From Fibrobacter sp. (GTDB lineage: Bacteria; Fibrobacterota; Fibrobacteria; Fibrobacterales; Fibrobacteraceae): a stretch of 11,356 nucleotides of DNA. Where the stretch lies: contig DUVD01000185.1 in assembly GCA_012841225.1 (NCBI GenBank), forward strand, positions 1 through 11,356. Reading direction: 5' to 3'. The position numbers and the translations under genes are program-made. Under the pieces are notes generated by a model, which saw only the letters and a list, made by a program, of their open reading frames with translations, did not search any database and had not been told where the DNA came from. Below, in pieces: positions 1 through 6,245 of the stretch. Within the stretch, counting starts at the first letter, position 1. Each line of letters opens with the position of its first letter.

Positions 1-550
1 CAATCGTTTTTAGCGTGGTCACGACGCCCTTACCGTTATGCGCCGTCGCTGGGAAAAAGGGGATTCCACGTGGGTTGAGGTACTTGGTCATTTCGTCTAG
101 TGTGTACACATCATCCATGTCCCTTTTGTTGTATTGAAGCACAAAAGGCATGTCATCTAAATCCATCCCGTAGTCTTGAAGATTTTGCTTTAAATTTTGC
201 AAACTTTCTAAATTTTCTGCTTGGCGTGAACGCTGTGAATCGGCCACAAAAACAATTCCATCTGCACCACGCAGTACTAGTTTGCGTGTGCTATTATAAT
301 AAACCTGACCTGGAACCGTATACAATTGAAAGCGCGTTTTAAAACCCTTAATGTCGCCTAAATTTAAGGGCAAAAAGTCGAAAAATAAAGTCCTATCACC
401 TTCCGTCGCCAAGGACACCATATCCGTTCGCTTATCTTGCGGCATCTTTTGGTGAATCACTTGCAAATTGGTTGTTTTGCCACTTAGGCCAGGGCCGTAA
501 TAAACAACCTTACAACTAATTTCACGTGTTGCAAAATTTATTGAAGACAT
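1..550 (-). CDS. mglA: MglA-type Ras-like polarity GTPase, 3' end cut by window edge
   Basis: Small cytoplasmic GTPase that sets cell polarity and, in Myxococcus, drives gliding and pilus-pole switching. The visible 183 residues cover nearly the whole protein (family about 195). Seen: N-terminal SSINFATREISCK, P-loop GPGLSGKTT (19-27), GDRTLFFDFLP from residue 51, TVPGQ at 78-82 and NKRD at 141-144. Thr78 replaces the Asp of the usual DxxGQ motif, which is the hallmark of MglA, and Arg53 and Gln82 match the catalytic pair known from Myxococcus and Thermus MglA. ATG at 550 has an AAGGA ribosome site (557-561) with 6-base spacing. The rpsT terminator lies upstream, so mglA must be transcribed separately from somewhere in 551-697. 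That stretch is AT-rich and I find no convincing promoter in it. No mglB partner is visible here. Confidence 0.96.
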   Translation of the reverse strand, partial: MSSINFATREISCKVVYYGPGLSGKTTNLQVIHQKMPQDKRTDMVSLATEGDRTLFFDFLPLNLGDIKGFKTRFQLYTVPGQVYYNSTRKLVLRGADGIVFVADSQRSRQAENLESLQNLKQNLQDYGMDLDDMPFVLQYNKRDMDDVYTLDEMTKYLNPRGIPFFPATAHNGKGVVTTLKTI

Positions 551-697
551 CTCAATTCCTTCATATTTACACCTAATCTAACAAATTACTTAGGCCAATG
601 TTTTCTTTTTTGAAAAAAAACTAGAGTTTCTCGTTTTACAAAATGCGCTTAACTTATTATTAGAGAATACTTTAGAACGGCCATAAATTAAGTATAT

Positions 698-730
698 AAA
701 AAAAATCAACAGTGGAACACACTGTTGATT
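698..730 (-). terminator. Intrinsic terminator of rpsT
   Basis: A perfect 10-bp inverted repeat (704-713 with 721-730, arm AATCAACAGT) encloses a 7-base loop. On the minus strand it is followed by an eight-base U run (705-698, overlapping the stem foot). It lies 30 bases past the rpsT stop codon. On the plus strand no T run follows, so it acts in one direction only and separates rpsT from mglA. Confidence 0.9.
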
Positions 731-760
731 CAGATTAGTCGATATTCTGTATTTTTCTGA

Positions 761-1030
761 CTAAGCGTCGACAGCGAAGCCATTAACAAGTTTGCCAATT
801 TTAGCCTTATAATTGGCAGCGCGGTTCTGAGAAAAGCCGGCACGGCTTTTAGCAGCAGCCTTATCGAGCATGCTAAAAAGCTTTGGCATCTCTTTGAGAG
901 CTTCTTCTTTAGAAGTAGCGGCGCGAATGGTTTTTAAACTCGTGCGAATAGCAGAGCGGACTGAACGGTTCATTGCATTGGCTTTTTCAGCCTTACGTAA
1001 ACTCTTTTTGCATGATAAATGATTAGGCAC
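761..1030 (-). CDS. rpsT: 30S ribosomal protein S20
   Basis: Small-subunit protein that binds the 5' and 3' minor domains of 16S rRNA. The 89-residue length fits the family (E. coli 87). The N-terminus PNHLSCKKSLRKAEK followed by NRSVRSAIRT is the S20 signature, and the C-terminal NRAANYKAKI segment matches the usual HKNxAxRxxS region. The protein is rich in Lys, Arg and Ala and largely helical. The start is GTG (1030), with GGAG at 1038-1041 and 7-base spacing. GTG starts are uncommon for ribosomal proteins; alternative starts such as TTG or UUG are known in E. coli rpsT, where they matter for autoregulation. Whether that applies here is inference. The gene is monocistronic by signals: own promoter (1075-1103) and terminator (698-730). 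Confidence 0.97.
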   Translation of the reverse strand: MPNHLSCKKSLRKAEKANAMNRSVRSAIRTSLKTIRAATSKEEALKEMPKLFSMLDKAAAKSRAGFSQNRAANYKAKIGKLVNGFAVDA

Positions 1031-1074
1031 CTTAAATCTCCGGGTGAAAACCTATATTTAATTTTATTGGCGCA

Positions 1075-1103
1075 AGTCTAGCTTTTATTATGAAATCAGT
1101 CAA
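1075..1103 (-). promoter_or_regulatory. Sigma70-like promoter of rpsT
   Basis: On the minus strand TTGACT (1103-1098) and TAGACT (1080-1075) are separated by exactly 17 bases. The -35 matches consensus at 5 of 6 positions and the -10 at 4 of 6. Transcription would begin near 1068, giving a leader of about 38 bases with the GGAG ribosome site. The -35 element begins three bases after the protease stop codon. Confidence 0.65.
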
Positions 1104-1105
1104 GG

Positions 1106-1789
1106 TTAAGAAATCCAAAAAACTGTTTTTTCTAAAACTTGAAGTAAAAAACGGGTAAAAGGGCCAAAAATAAACGATAACGGCCCTGGAAATGGCAAAA
1201 ACCACTCCCAAACAACAAGAAATAAGAGTGGCCAAGCTCCTGATTTCAGAAAAAAAGCATCAAATTGACGACTCATATTACCAGGAAGAATAGAGGAAAG
1301 CACCTTAGCCCCATCTAAAGGGTAGATTGGAATCAAATTAAATGCCGTCAAAGCGATATTCACCAAAACAAATATTTTAAAAAAATCGAGAATTAAAAAC
1401 ATAAAAACTGAAGGGAGCGACCATTCAGGGGCAATAAAAGTTTGAAAAACGGCTAAAAACTGAAACCCTAAAGCCGCGAGCAGTAAATTAGATAATGGCC
1501 CTGCTACAGAAACCCAACCAAAATAACGGCGTTTTTTCAAGGAGTGAATATCTACGGGCACAGGCTTTGCCCAACCGATCCCCATTCCTTGAAAAGACAT
1601 AAAGGCAATCATAATGGTGCCTAGGGTATCTAAGTGAACCAAAGGGTTCAAAGAAAGGCGACCGCGATCTTTTGCTGTTGAATCCCCTAATAAATAGGCA
1701 GCTAGGGCGTGGGACGCTTCGTGAAAGGCAAGCGAAAGTATAATCGCTACAAAATAAAGAACGCCAAGACGTAAAGATTCATTTGCCAT
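1106..1789 (-). CDS. Site-2 protease family (M50) integral membrane metalloprotease
   Basis: Polytopic membrane zinc protease of the small S2P/M50 subgroup that lacks a PDZ domain. It would cut substrates within the membrane; the substrate is unknown. Of 227 residues, the first membrane segment holds the zinc-binding HEASH (23-27, catalytic Glu24). The second active-site segment reads NLIPIYPLDG (151-160), with Asp159 the third zinc ligand. A GPLSN motif at 97-101 follows KPVPV and is also typical. Four to six hydrophobic segments are evident (about 8-35, 55-75, 92-116, 128-152, 184-200). ATG at 1789 has TCCTCT on the plus strand (AGAGGA on the coding strand, 1800-1805) with 10-base spacing. 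The gene is divergent from the aminotransferase gene at 1900 and ends just before the rpsT promoter. Confidence 0.93.
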   Translation of the reverse strand: MANESLRLGVLYFVAIILSLAFHEASHALAAYLLGDSTAKDRGRLSLNPLVHLDTLGTIMIAFMSFQGMGIGWAKPVPVDIHSLKKRRYFGWVSVAGPLSNLLLAALGFQFLAVFQTFIAPEWSLPSVFMFLILDFFKIFVLVNIALTAFNLIPIYPLDGAKVLSSILPGNMSRQFDAFFLKSGAWPLLFLVVWEWFLPFPGPLSFIFGPFTRFLLQVLEKTVFWIS

Positions 1790-1884
1790 CAGAATTAAGT
1801 CCTCTTTGAAGCCTTAGGTAAAAGCACCTCATAAGTATAAGATAAAAAACATCGCCTATCAAAAAAACAAAATCGCCTCAATTT

Positions 1885-1890
1885 TATAAT
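1885..1890 (+). promoter_or_regulatory. Possible -10 element for a leaderless aminotransferase mRNA
   Basis: A perfect TATAAT ends 9 bases before the ATG at 1900. No Shine-Dalgarno sequence lies in the intervening bases. Initiation about 7 bases after the -10 would put the mRNA 5' end at or within three bases of the start codon. No good -35 is visible: the region around 1862-1867 is all A. Confidence 0.4.
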
Positions 1891-1899
1891 TTTAGCACT

Positions 1900-2979
1900 A
1901 TGATTCCTTTTGTCAACCTACCCGCTCAATACAAAGCTCACCAGTGTGAAATAAATAGTGCTATAGAAAAAGTACATCATTCTGGGTGTTACGTTGGCGG
2001 CCCTGAAGTCGAAGCCTTCGAGCGAGAGCTCGAGCAATACGTCGATATTGCGCATGCGGTCACTTGCGCTAGTGGTACAGACGCCATTTTCTTAGCCTTA
2101 GAAGCCCTTGGTCTAGAAGAAGGCGATGAGGTGCTCGTTCCCGACTTTTCTTTTATCGCCCCTGCCGAATGCGTCCGTTCTCTAGGAGGTATTCCCATTT
2201 TTTGCGATATCCACCCGGGTAGTTTTTTAATCGATGAGACTTTAATAGAAAACCGCATTACTTCTAAAACAAAAGGTATTGTTGCAGTCGATTTATTTGG
2301 CCAATGTGCTGATTTTGAAACTCTTTCCAAAATAAGTCAAAAATACGGCCTGTGGATTATAGAGGACGCTGCTCAAAGCTTTGGAGCCACGCAGAATAGT
2401 AAAAAAGCGTGCTCGTTTGGCGACATTGCTATTACCAGTTTTTATCCTACTAAACCATTAGGTTGTTGTGGCGATGGCGGGGCCTTGTTTACCTCTTCAA
2501 AAACGCTAGCAACTAGGGTCCGCTCCCTTGCTAACCACGGCTCCACAGAGCGCTATAGACACGACTACATTGGTAGAAACAGCCGTCTAGATGCAATACA
2601 GGCGGCAATTCTCAAAGTTAAATTAAAATATTTTGACGATGAACTGGCCATTCGAGTAGCAAATGCAAAACGTTATGATTCTTTTTTTTGTGAGTTTAGC
2701 GATATACGCACGCCTCAAATAAACGCCGGTAATTCCTCTACCTATGCGCAATATACCTTACGAAGCCCCAAACGAAATGATTGGGAAGCCCAGCTCCAAG
2801 AAGCCGGCATTCCTTTTTGCATTCACTACCCTCAGGCATTGCGAAAACAACCCTGCTTTTTAAGCTTAAATTCTGAGGGTAATCCTGTTACCGATTTGGC
2901 TTGCGACGAAGTTTTCAGCTTGCCCGTTTGCGCTTACTCCGAAGTCGATTTAGCGATGCTCATTGGTCGTCGCGTCTAA
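1900..2979 (+). CDS. wbpE: DegT/DnrJ/EryC1 aminotransferase, WbpE/WlbC-like
   Basis: PLP-dependent sugar aminotransferase. WbpE/WlbC enzymes transfer the amino group of glutamate to the 3-keto sugar of UDP-GlcNAc(3-keto)A, on the way to diacetylated mannuronic or glucuronic acids of O-antigen and other surface glycans. The 359 residues start IPFVNLPAQY and span the full fold. Seen: SGTDA (58-62), DLFGQCADF (131-139), EDAAQSFGA (155-163) with Asp156 for the pyridine nitrogen, and SFYPTKPLGC (180-189) with the Schiff-base Lys185, the same position as in Pseudomonas WbpE as I remember it. RNSRLDAIQAA (226-236), YAQYTLR and HYPQAL (309-314) complete the match. The substrate assignment rests on this resemblance only; no wbpA, wbpB or wbpD lies nearby. 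There is no ribosome site (see 1885-1890). Its last 30 bases overlap the end of folC on the other strand. Confidence 0.9.
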   Translation: MIPFVNLPAQYKAHQCEINSAIEKVHHSGCYVGGPEVEAFERELEQYVDIAHAVTCASGTDAIFLALEALGLEEGDEVLVPDFSFIAPAECVRSLGGIPIFCDIHPGSFLIDETLIENRITSKTKGIVAVDLFGQCADFETLSKISQKYGLWIIEDAAQSFGATQNSKKACSFGDIAITSFYPTKPLGCCGDGGALFTSSKTLATRVRSLANHGSTERYRHDYIGRNSRLDAIQAAILKVKLKYFDDELAIRVANAKRYDSFFCEFSDIRTPQINAGNSSTYAQYTLRSPKRNDWEAQLQEAGIPFCIHYPQALRKQPCFLSLNSEGNPVTDLACDEVFSLPVCAYSEVDLAMLIGRRV

Positions 2980-4212
2980 GCCTCTAAAAAAAGAGAGAGA
3001 GTCGAAATCGTTTTTTAATATATCGATAACGGCGCCAATTAAATAGAGCGAACCCGTTACCAAAATAGGAGAGCCTGCAGCGTCTCTCTCACATTCCATT
3101 AAAAATTCTTTTGAAAGTGTCGCCTGTTTTTTTACAGGAATGCCCGACTCTAAAAGGAGTTTTGCTAGTTCATTTGTTTCTCTAAATCTAGCGTAAGAAG
3201 TCTTTGTTAAGTACCACTCCGAAACAAATGGTTTTAGCATTTCAATCATGCTGCTAGCGTCTTTGTCTTTTACTGCAGCAAAAAGGCAAGGCATTTTTTT
3301 GCCGTTATAATGAAGAGATAAGGTTTCTGTTAAGCGCTCCATCGCGTGTAAATTATGTGCCCCATCTAAAATAAAACGAAGCACTCCATTTTTATTTTTT
3401 AGCGTTTGCATGCGCCCTAAAAAAGCGCTCTCGCTTAAAGCGTTTACTGCTATAGAACGGTCCCATTCAACCGACAGCAAGATCTCCGCGGCTTTCAAAG
3501 AGAGCGAGGCATTTTCTTTATAATGCGCCCCTACATTTAGAACCTCAATCGATAAATCGAGCTCTGGAATCACTTCTTTGATACCTTTTTGAATAGCCCA
3601 TTTAGATGCTTGCTCGTCTAAGTCTGTAGACAAAAAGCGGCGAACCAGCACTTGACCTGTAGAGATGATCCCTAGCTTTTCATTTAAAATAGCAGCCTTG
3701 TCATTGCCTAAAACCTCGGTATGATCTAATCCGATATTAGTGAGAATGGTGAGCTCGCCTTTGGCGATAGCAGTGCAATCTAAACGTCCTCCCAATCCTG
3801 CTTCTAAAACGGCTATTTCTATGTTTTGCTCTCTAAAATACAACAAACAAACCATCGTCATGATTTCAAAAAAAGTAAGAGTCACCTTTTCTAAAGTCGA
3901 AGCCTTTTGAACTTCTAAAAGCAACCGTTCTAAGTCTATTTTTGAAATAGGAGTCCCATCAATGCGTATGCGTTCTTGCAAACTGACCAAATGTGGGCTT
4001 GAATAAAAACCAACCTTTTTGCCGTGTGCTTTTAGAATCTGAGACAAATAAAAAGCTGTTGAACCCTTTCCGTTGGTTCCCACCACGTGAACTACGCGAA
4101 AAGTCTTTTCTGGATGGGCAAAAAAAGAACACAATTTTTCCATATTTTGAAGGCCTGGTTTCATGCCAAATAACAGAGAATTGTTTAAAAAATCCATTCC
4201 TTTCTTTTCCAT
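2950..4212 (-). CDS. folC: Bifunctional folylpolyglutamate / dihydrofolate synthase
   Basis: Cytoplasmic Mur-ligase-fold enzyme that adds glutamate to dihydropteroate and to folates, using ATP. Counted from the ATG at 4212 it has 420 residues (E. coli 422). Seen: FGMKPGLQNM (15-24), ATP-binding P-loop GTNGKGST (45-52), SSPHLVSLQERIRIDG (71-86), EAGLGGRLD (137-145), TNIGLDHTEVLG (158-169), EKLGI with the probable carbamylated Lys179, GRMQ (266-269) and the second-domain ILDGAHN (281-287). The frame stays open to a GTG at 4257, but that would add a hydrophobic VLMPILVIIVLM stretch foreign to the family. ATG at 4197 is the other candidate, with AAAGGA directly abutting it, too close to serve well. 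I prefer 4212 from family alignment and a -10-like box just upstream. The gene is divergent from the reductase and overlaps the aminotransferase tail to tail. Confidence 0.93.
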   Translation of the reverse strand: MEKKGMDFLNNSLLFGMKPGLQNMEKLCSFFAHPEKTFRVVHVVGTNGKGSTAFYLSQILKAHGKKVGFYSSPHLVSLQERIRIDGTPISKIDLERLLLEVQKASTLEKVTLTFFEIMTMVCLLYFREQNIEIAVLEAGLGGRLDCTAIAKGELTILTNIGLDHTEVLGNDKAAILNEKLGIISTGQVLVRRFLSTDLDEQASKWAIQKGIKEVIPELDLSIEVLNVGAHYKENASLSLKAAEILLSVEWDRSIAVNALSESAFLGRMQTLKNKNGVLRFILDGAHNLHAMERLTETLSLHYNGKKMPCLFAAVKDKDASSMIEMLKPFVSEWYLTKTSYARFRETNELAKLLLESGIPVKKQATLSKEFLMECERDAAGSPILVTGSLYLIGAVIDILKNDFDSLSFFRGLDATTNEHR

Positions 4213-4219
4213 AAGCACA

Positions 4220-4225
4220 ATAATA
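4220..4225 (-). promoter_or_regulatory. Possible -10 element for folC
   Basis: TATTAT on the minus strand ends 7 bases before the preferred folC ATG (4212). No Shine-Dalgarno sequence lies between. A clear -35 is absent at the right distance (a TTTACA at 4254-4249 is 23 bases away). The call is weak because the region is AT-rich. Confidence 0.3.
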
Positions 4226-4272
4226 ACTAATATCGGCATCAAAACTTTTGTAAACACTTTTTAATTGTGCCG

Positions 4273-4303
4273 TTGCTTACGACGCCATTTTATTTCTTAT
4301 ATT
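4273..4303 (+). promoter_or_regulatory. Weak candidate promoter for the aldo/keto reductase
   Basis: TTGCTT (4273-4278) and TATATT (4298-4303) lie upstream of the reductase but are 19 bases apart, longer than ideal. A transcript from here would carry a short leader of about 15 bases that includes the AGAGG ribosome site. Confidence 0.3.
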
Positions 4304-4324
4304 CATGACAAACAAAGAGGCTTT

Positions 4325-5308
4325 ATGACTTATTTCCCAGCACCTGATCGATACGAAAACATGATTTACCGGCGTTGTGGTAAAAGCGGATTAAAACTTC
4401 CTGTCATTTCTCTTGGATTATGGCACAACTTTGGCGGAGTAGATCTTTTTGAAAAATCGAGAGAAAAAATCCGTTATGCCTTTGATCGTGGCATTTGTCA
4501 TTTTGACTTAGCTAATAATTATGGTCCACCTGCCGGAAGCGCCGAAGAAGCATTTGGTCTTGTTCTTAAAAAAGACTTAAAAGCATACCGAGATGAAATG
4601 ACTATCTCTACAAAAGCGGGCTGGGGAATGTGGCCTGGGCCTTATGGTGATTTTGGAAGTCGTAAGTACCTAGTGGCGAGTTTAGATCAAAGCCTAAAAC
4701 GCATGGGCCTAGACTACGTTGATATTTTTTACCATCATCGCCCTGATCCAGAAACACCGCTCGAAGAAACAATGGGCGCATTGGATTATATCGTTAGAAG
4801 TGGCCGAGCACTTTACGTAGGGATTTCAAGTTACGATGCTCCAAGTACAAAGGCTGCCGCCGATATCTTAAAATCAATGGGTACGCCCTGCTTAATACAC
4901 CAACCACAATACAATATGTTTAATCGCTCCATAGAAGGTGAATTGCAGGAAGTGCTCACAGACAGCGGTATGGGTTGCATCACTTTTTCTCCTCTAGCTC
5001 AAGGCTTGCTCACAGACCGTTACCTCAATGGCATCGAAGAAAACTCAAGAGCAGCTAAAAGTCCTTTCTTAACTCCTGCGCAAGTAGAATCCAGTTTGTC
5101 TAAAGTGAAGCAGCTCAATGAACTCGCCAAAAAACGCGGGCAAAAGCTATCACAACTTGCCTTAGCCTTTAATTTGCGTTTGCCTACAGTCACCTCCGTT
5201 TTAGTAGGTGCTAGCCAGATTGAACAAATTGAAGATGCCATAGGAACTCTTAAAAACCTTTCCCTTTCTTCGGAAGAGTTGCAAGTAATCGATTCTATTT
5301 TAGCCTAA
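4325..5308 (+). CDS. yghZ: Aldo/keto reductase, YghZ (L-glyceraldehyde 3-phosphate reductase) type
   Basis: NADPH-dependent cytoplasmic reductase of the AKR14 / potassium-channel beta-subunit-like group. E. coli YghZ reduces L-glyceraldehyde 3-phosphate and methylglyoxal and is seen as a detoxifying enzyme. The 327 residues begin TYFPAPDRYENMIYRRCGKS and continue LPVISLGLWHNFG, the group signature. The catalytic tetrad is Asp61 and Tyr66 (FDLANNYGPP), Lys97 (STKAGW) and His128 (YHHRPD). Cofactor-binding segments include YVGISSY (154-160), FSPLAQGLLT (221-230) and VLVGAS (302-308 region). It ends about 19 residues earlier than YghZ. The start at 4325 fits the family and has AGAGG (4316-4320) four bases upstream; an in-frame TTG at 4265 is not needed. 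endA follows after 37 bases. The physiological substrate here is inferred. Confidence 0.93.
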   Translation: MTYFPAPDRYENMIYRRCGKSGLKLPVISLGLWHNFGGVDLFEKSREKIRYAFDRGICHFDLANNYGPPAGSAEEAFGLVLKKDLKAYRDEMTISTKAGWGMWPGPYGDFGSRKYLVASLDQSLKRMGLDYVDIFYHHRPDPETPLEETMGALDYIVRSGRALYVGISSYDAPSTKAAADILKSMGTPCLIHQPQYNMFNRSIEGELQEVLTDSGMGCITFSPLAQGLLTDRYLNGIEENSRAAKSPFLTPAQVESSLSKVKQLNELAKKRGQKLSQLALAFNLRLPTVTSVLVGASQIEQIEDAIGTLKNLSLSSEELQVIDSILA

Positions 5309-5333
5309 ACATTTATTTTTCTAAATCTTCATT

Positions 5334-5339
5334 TATTAT
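5334..5339 (+). promoter_or_regulatory. Possible -10 element for a leaderless endA mRNA
   Basis: TATTAT ends exactly 6 bases before the endA ATG (5346), which has no Shine-Dalgarno sequence. It lies in the 37-base gap behind the reductase gene. TTATAT or TATATA in the same run could serve instead. No -35 is evident. Confidence 0.35.
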
Positions 5340-5345
5340 ATAAGC

Positions 5346-6071
5346 ATGAACCGCTATTTTTATATTATCATCGCGCTTGTCGCTTCTTTTCTAGTGGCAC
5401 AGGAAGGCCCTAGGCACTACAACTATAACGGGGCAAGTAGGCAAATGAACCGCATATACTATGATGAACTCCAAGAAAGCATCTATTGCGGTTGCCGCTA
5501 CGAAAACAAAAAACAAATCGATTTTAGCTCTTGCAATTTTGCACCTCGAGAAAATCCAAAACGAAAAAGTTATAGACGAGCCAATCGCATAGAATGGGAG
5601 CACATCGTCACCGCTCATAACATGGGCCATTTTTTGCCTTGCTGGAGAGAAGGTGGGCGAAAAAACTGTTCTAGTCACAATGAACAGTTTGACCTTATGG
5701 AAGGCGATCTCCATAATTTATACCCCGCTATTGGAGAAATCAATGGCGATCGTAGTAACTTTATGTTTTCTCAATGGACTAATGACCCACCCCTTATGTA
5801 TGGAAGCTGTGGCACCATCGTCGACTTTAAACTCAAAAAAATCCAACCGAGAAAAGAAGTACGCGGGTTAATTGCGAGGGTCCATTTTTATATGGAAAAG
5901 ACATACGAAATCAAACTTTCAAGCCAAGATCGAAAATTATTTGGCGCTTGGGACAAGTTATACCCCGTTGACGAAAAAGAATGCCTCCGAGATGAACGCA
6001 TTTTTCAAGTCCAGGGAGACCATAACCCTTTTGTAGAAAAAAGCTGCCTAGAACAAAAAATGCCGAAATAA
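5346..6071 (+). CDS. endA: Exported endonuclease I (EndA/Vvn family)
   Basis: Periplasmic or secreted non-specific nuclease of the beta-beta-alpha-metal fold, cutting double-stranded DNA (and RNA in Vvn). In its 241 residues a short signal peptide is clear: NRY, then hydrophobic FYIIIALVASFLVA, with probable cleavage after Ala18. The catalytic core is RIEWEHIVTAHNMG with general-base His86 and metal ligand Glu85; DLHNLYPAIGEINGDRSNF (121-139) supplies Asn138 as the other likely ligand. The C-terminus has the family motifs KLYPV, ERDERI and VQGDHNPFV. Eight cysteines (48, 50, 63, 99, 108, 145, 193, 224) fit the four disulfides known from Vvn and agree with export. The resemblance to enterobacterial and Vibrio EndA is close across the whole mature chain. 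A role in feeding on DNA or trimming extracellular DNA is inference. Confidence 0.95.
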   Translation: MNRYFYIIIALVASFLVAQEGPRHYNYNGASRQMNRIYYDELQESIYCGCRYENKKQIDFSSCNFAPRENPKRKSYRRANRIEWEHIVTAHNMGHFLPCWREGGRKNCSSHNEQFDLMEGDLHNLYPAIGEINGDRSNFMFSQWTNDPPLMYGSCGTIVDFKLKKIQPRKEVRGLIARVHFYMEKTYEIKLSSQDRKLFGAWDKLYPVDEKECLRDERIFQVQGDHNPFVEKSCLEQKMPK

Positions 6072-6089
6072 TAGCCAATTCTATTTTTC

Positions 6090-6095
6090 TATATT
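6090..6095 (+). promoter_or_regulatory. Possible -10 element for the zinc-ribbon / radical SAM pair
   Basis: TATATT ends 6 bases before the ATG at 6102, with only A residues between and no Shine-Dalgarno sequence. It lies 18 bases after the endA stop. No -35 is seen. The spacing is identical to that at endA. Confidence 0.35.
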
Positions 6096-6101
6096 AAAAA
6101 A

Positions 6102-6245
6102 ATGATTGAAAAAAGAACTTATCGAGAGCTAGAAATCGGAGAACTCCCCTGCCCTTTAGAAGGTTGCGACGGGATACTTAAAGTCGAACCCGACAACAGC
6201 TACAAACTTACTTGCGATAAATGCGGGGGTATCAAAGATGACTGA
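6102..6245 (+). CDS. 47-residue zinc-ribbon protein, unrecognised family
   Basis: Small gene between endA and the radical SAM gene. The product starts MIEKRTYRELEIGELPCP and has a four-cysteine ribbon: Cys17-x4-Cys22 (CPLEGC) and Cys38-x2-Cys41 (CDKC), separated by 15 residues with alternating polar and hydrophobic residues as in a beta-hairpin zinc ribbon. It ends IKDD. It is probably real for three reasons. The frame fills the gap completely. Its stop overlaps the next start by 8 bases (ATGACTGA), so the two are probably translationally coupled. The cysteine spacing is what a metal site needs. It could be an accessory or substrate-docking partner of the radical SAM enzyme, but that is inference from position. 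I do not recognise the family. Confidence 0.72.
   Translation: MIEKRTYRELEIGELPCPLEGCDGILKVEPDNSYKLTCDKCGGIKDD

Noticed and set aside
600..621. Near-palindrome of T and A runs upstream of mglA
   Set aside because: Homopolymer runs pair trivially; there is no GC-rich stem and it is unlikely to fold stably or terminate transcription.
2983..3000. CTCT / AGAG inverted repeat around an A run, as a terminator
   Set aside because: The stem is only four pairs with no GC-rich core, and it lies inside the folC coding sequence.
4213..4257. Extended folC start (GTG at 4257) adding 15 residues
   Set aside because: The added residues are a hydrophobic run not found in FolC, no ribosome site precedes it, and the added stretch probably contains the promoter.
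4265..4324. Upstream TTG start for the aldo/keto reductase
   Set aside because: The family N-terminus begins at the ATG at 4325, which has AGAGG just upstream; the extra 20 residues look like untranslated DNA.
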